Assembly: GCA_030671915.1 (NCBI GenBank)
Contig: DAOVHN010000097.1
Span: 1-7,822, forward strand
Reading direction: 5' to 3'
DNA from: Pseudomonadota bacterium
GTDB lineage: Bacteria; Pseudomonadota; Alphaproteobacteria; UBA8366; JADFVY01
DNA length: 7,822 nt
Shown here: piece by piece, positions 7,596-7,822 of the stretch
How positions within the stretch are numbered: position 1 is the first letter of the stretch
Layout: each line of letters starts with the position of its first letter
The notes under the pieces: generated by a model
Databases searched by the model: none
Told to the model about the DNA's origin: nothing
Seen by the model: the letters and a program-made list of their open reading frames with translations, nothing else
Made by a program: the position numbers and the translations under genes

Positions 7596-7822
7596 AATTT
7601 CGAGCTTTTCCGATACGCTTTTTCGGCGGCGCCGGCCATGATCCAGGTCAAGGGCGGCACATATATTGAGAAAGATACCGTTCCCATGGGCGAATTGGAC
7701 CGAGAACGAAACTGCCGGGATCGCCGCCCCGCCGATTTAAAGTCGCCGGTAATACTTTATTCATTTGTAGGCTCATATATTCGGCCGCTTCATGCCCCGA
7801 TGGCGGGAGCAGTCGTCGGGAA
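7596..7822. other. AT-richer upstream region of the polyphosphate operon; no gene supported
   Basis: This end region is richer in A and T than the coding parts (for instance around 7736-7781) and presumably holds the ppk2 promoter and perhaps one for a gene beyond the edge. I could not name a convincing -35/-10 pair, nor a Pho box of the CTGTCAT repeat type. It contains the near-identical pair GGCACATATATT (7656-7667) and GGCTCATATATT (7770-7781). An open frame from ATG 7638 runs to the edge without a ribosome binding site or recognisable protein. Confidence 0.4.

Noticed and set aside
7638..7822. Open frame from ATG 7638 to the right edge (61 codons)
   Set aside because: No ribosome binding site, a mixed composition without a recognisable motif, and it lies in an AT-richer upstream region. 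The downstream sequence would be needed to accept it.
7506..7822. Pho box upstream of ppk2
   Set aside because: A phosphate-starvation operator was expected for polyphosphate genes, but I find no pair of CTGTCAT-like repeats on either strand.

Overview
This is a GC-rich, gene-dense bacterial window with no sign of phage, transposon or CRISPR. Three things suggest an alphaproteobacterium of the Rhodospirillales/Rhizobiales kind: a PPK1 and a class I PPK2 side by side, a PflX-type radical SAM gene behind a FixK/FNR-type operator, and small secreted proteins of alphaproteobacterial style. This placement is inferred from gene content and protein style; no search could be run.

Left part (1-2355), all on the + strand. 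The window opens inside the last ~93 codons of a Ppx/GppA-type exopolyphosphatase. A short intergenic stretch follows, with a perfectly symmetric TTGAC-N4-GTCAA operator and a leader that can fold over the ribosome binding site. Behind it is a PflX-like radical SAM enzyme, then a secreted dienelactone-hydrolase-family protein.

Middle part (2356-3621). A small secreted protein of unknown function is on the - strand, convergent with the hydrolase. It shares a 152-nt divergent promoter region with a membrane-anchored protein of unknown function on the + strand. That + strand promoter has a perfect TATAAT and is followed by a 5'-leader hairpin. The stop codon of the membrane protein overlaps that of the next gene in a shared TTAA.

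Right part (3618-7595), all on the - strand. Here lies a probable polyphosphate operon in the order ppk2 - ppk1 - sixA. PPK1 polymerises polyphosphate from ATP through a phosphohistidine. Class I PPK2 is known in characterised relatives for using polyphosphate to recharge nucleotides. SixA-like proteins are histidine-phosphate phosphatases. With the exopolyphosphatase at the left edge, four of the eight genes concern polyphosphate or phosphohistidine chemistry, although ppx is on the other strand and four unrelated genes away. The last ~230 nt are AT-richer and look like an upstream regulatory region; no gene is supported there.

No wholly new multi-gene system is evident. The points most worth following are the putative oxygen-responsive control and ribosome-binding-site-masking leader of the radical SAM gene, the compact ppk2-ppk1-sixA operon with unusual basic tails on PPK1, and the two unrecognised envelope proteins.
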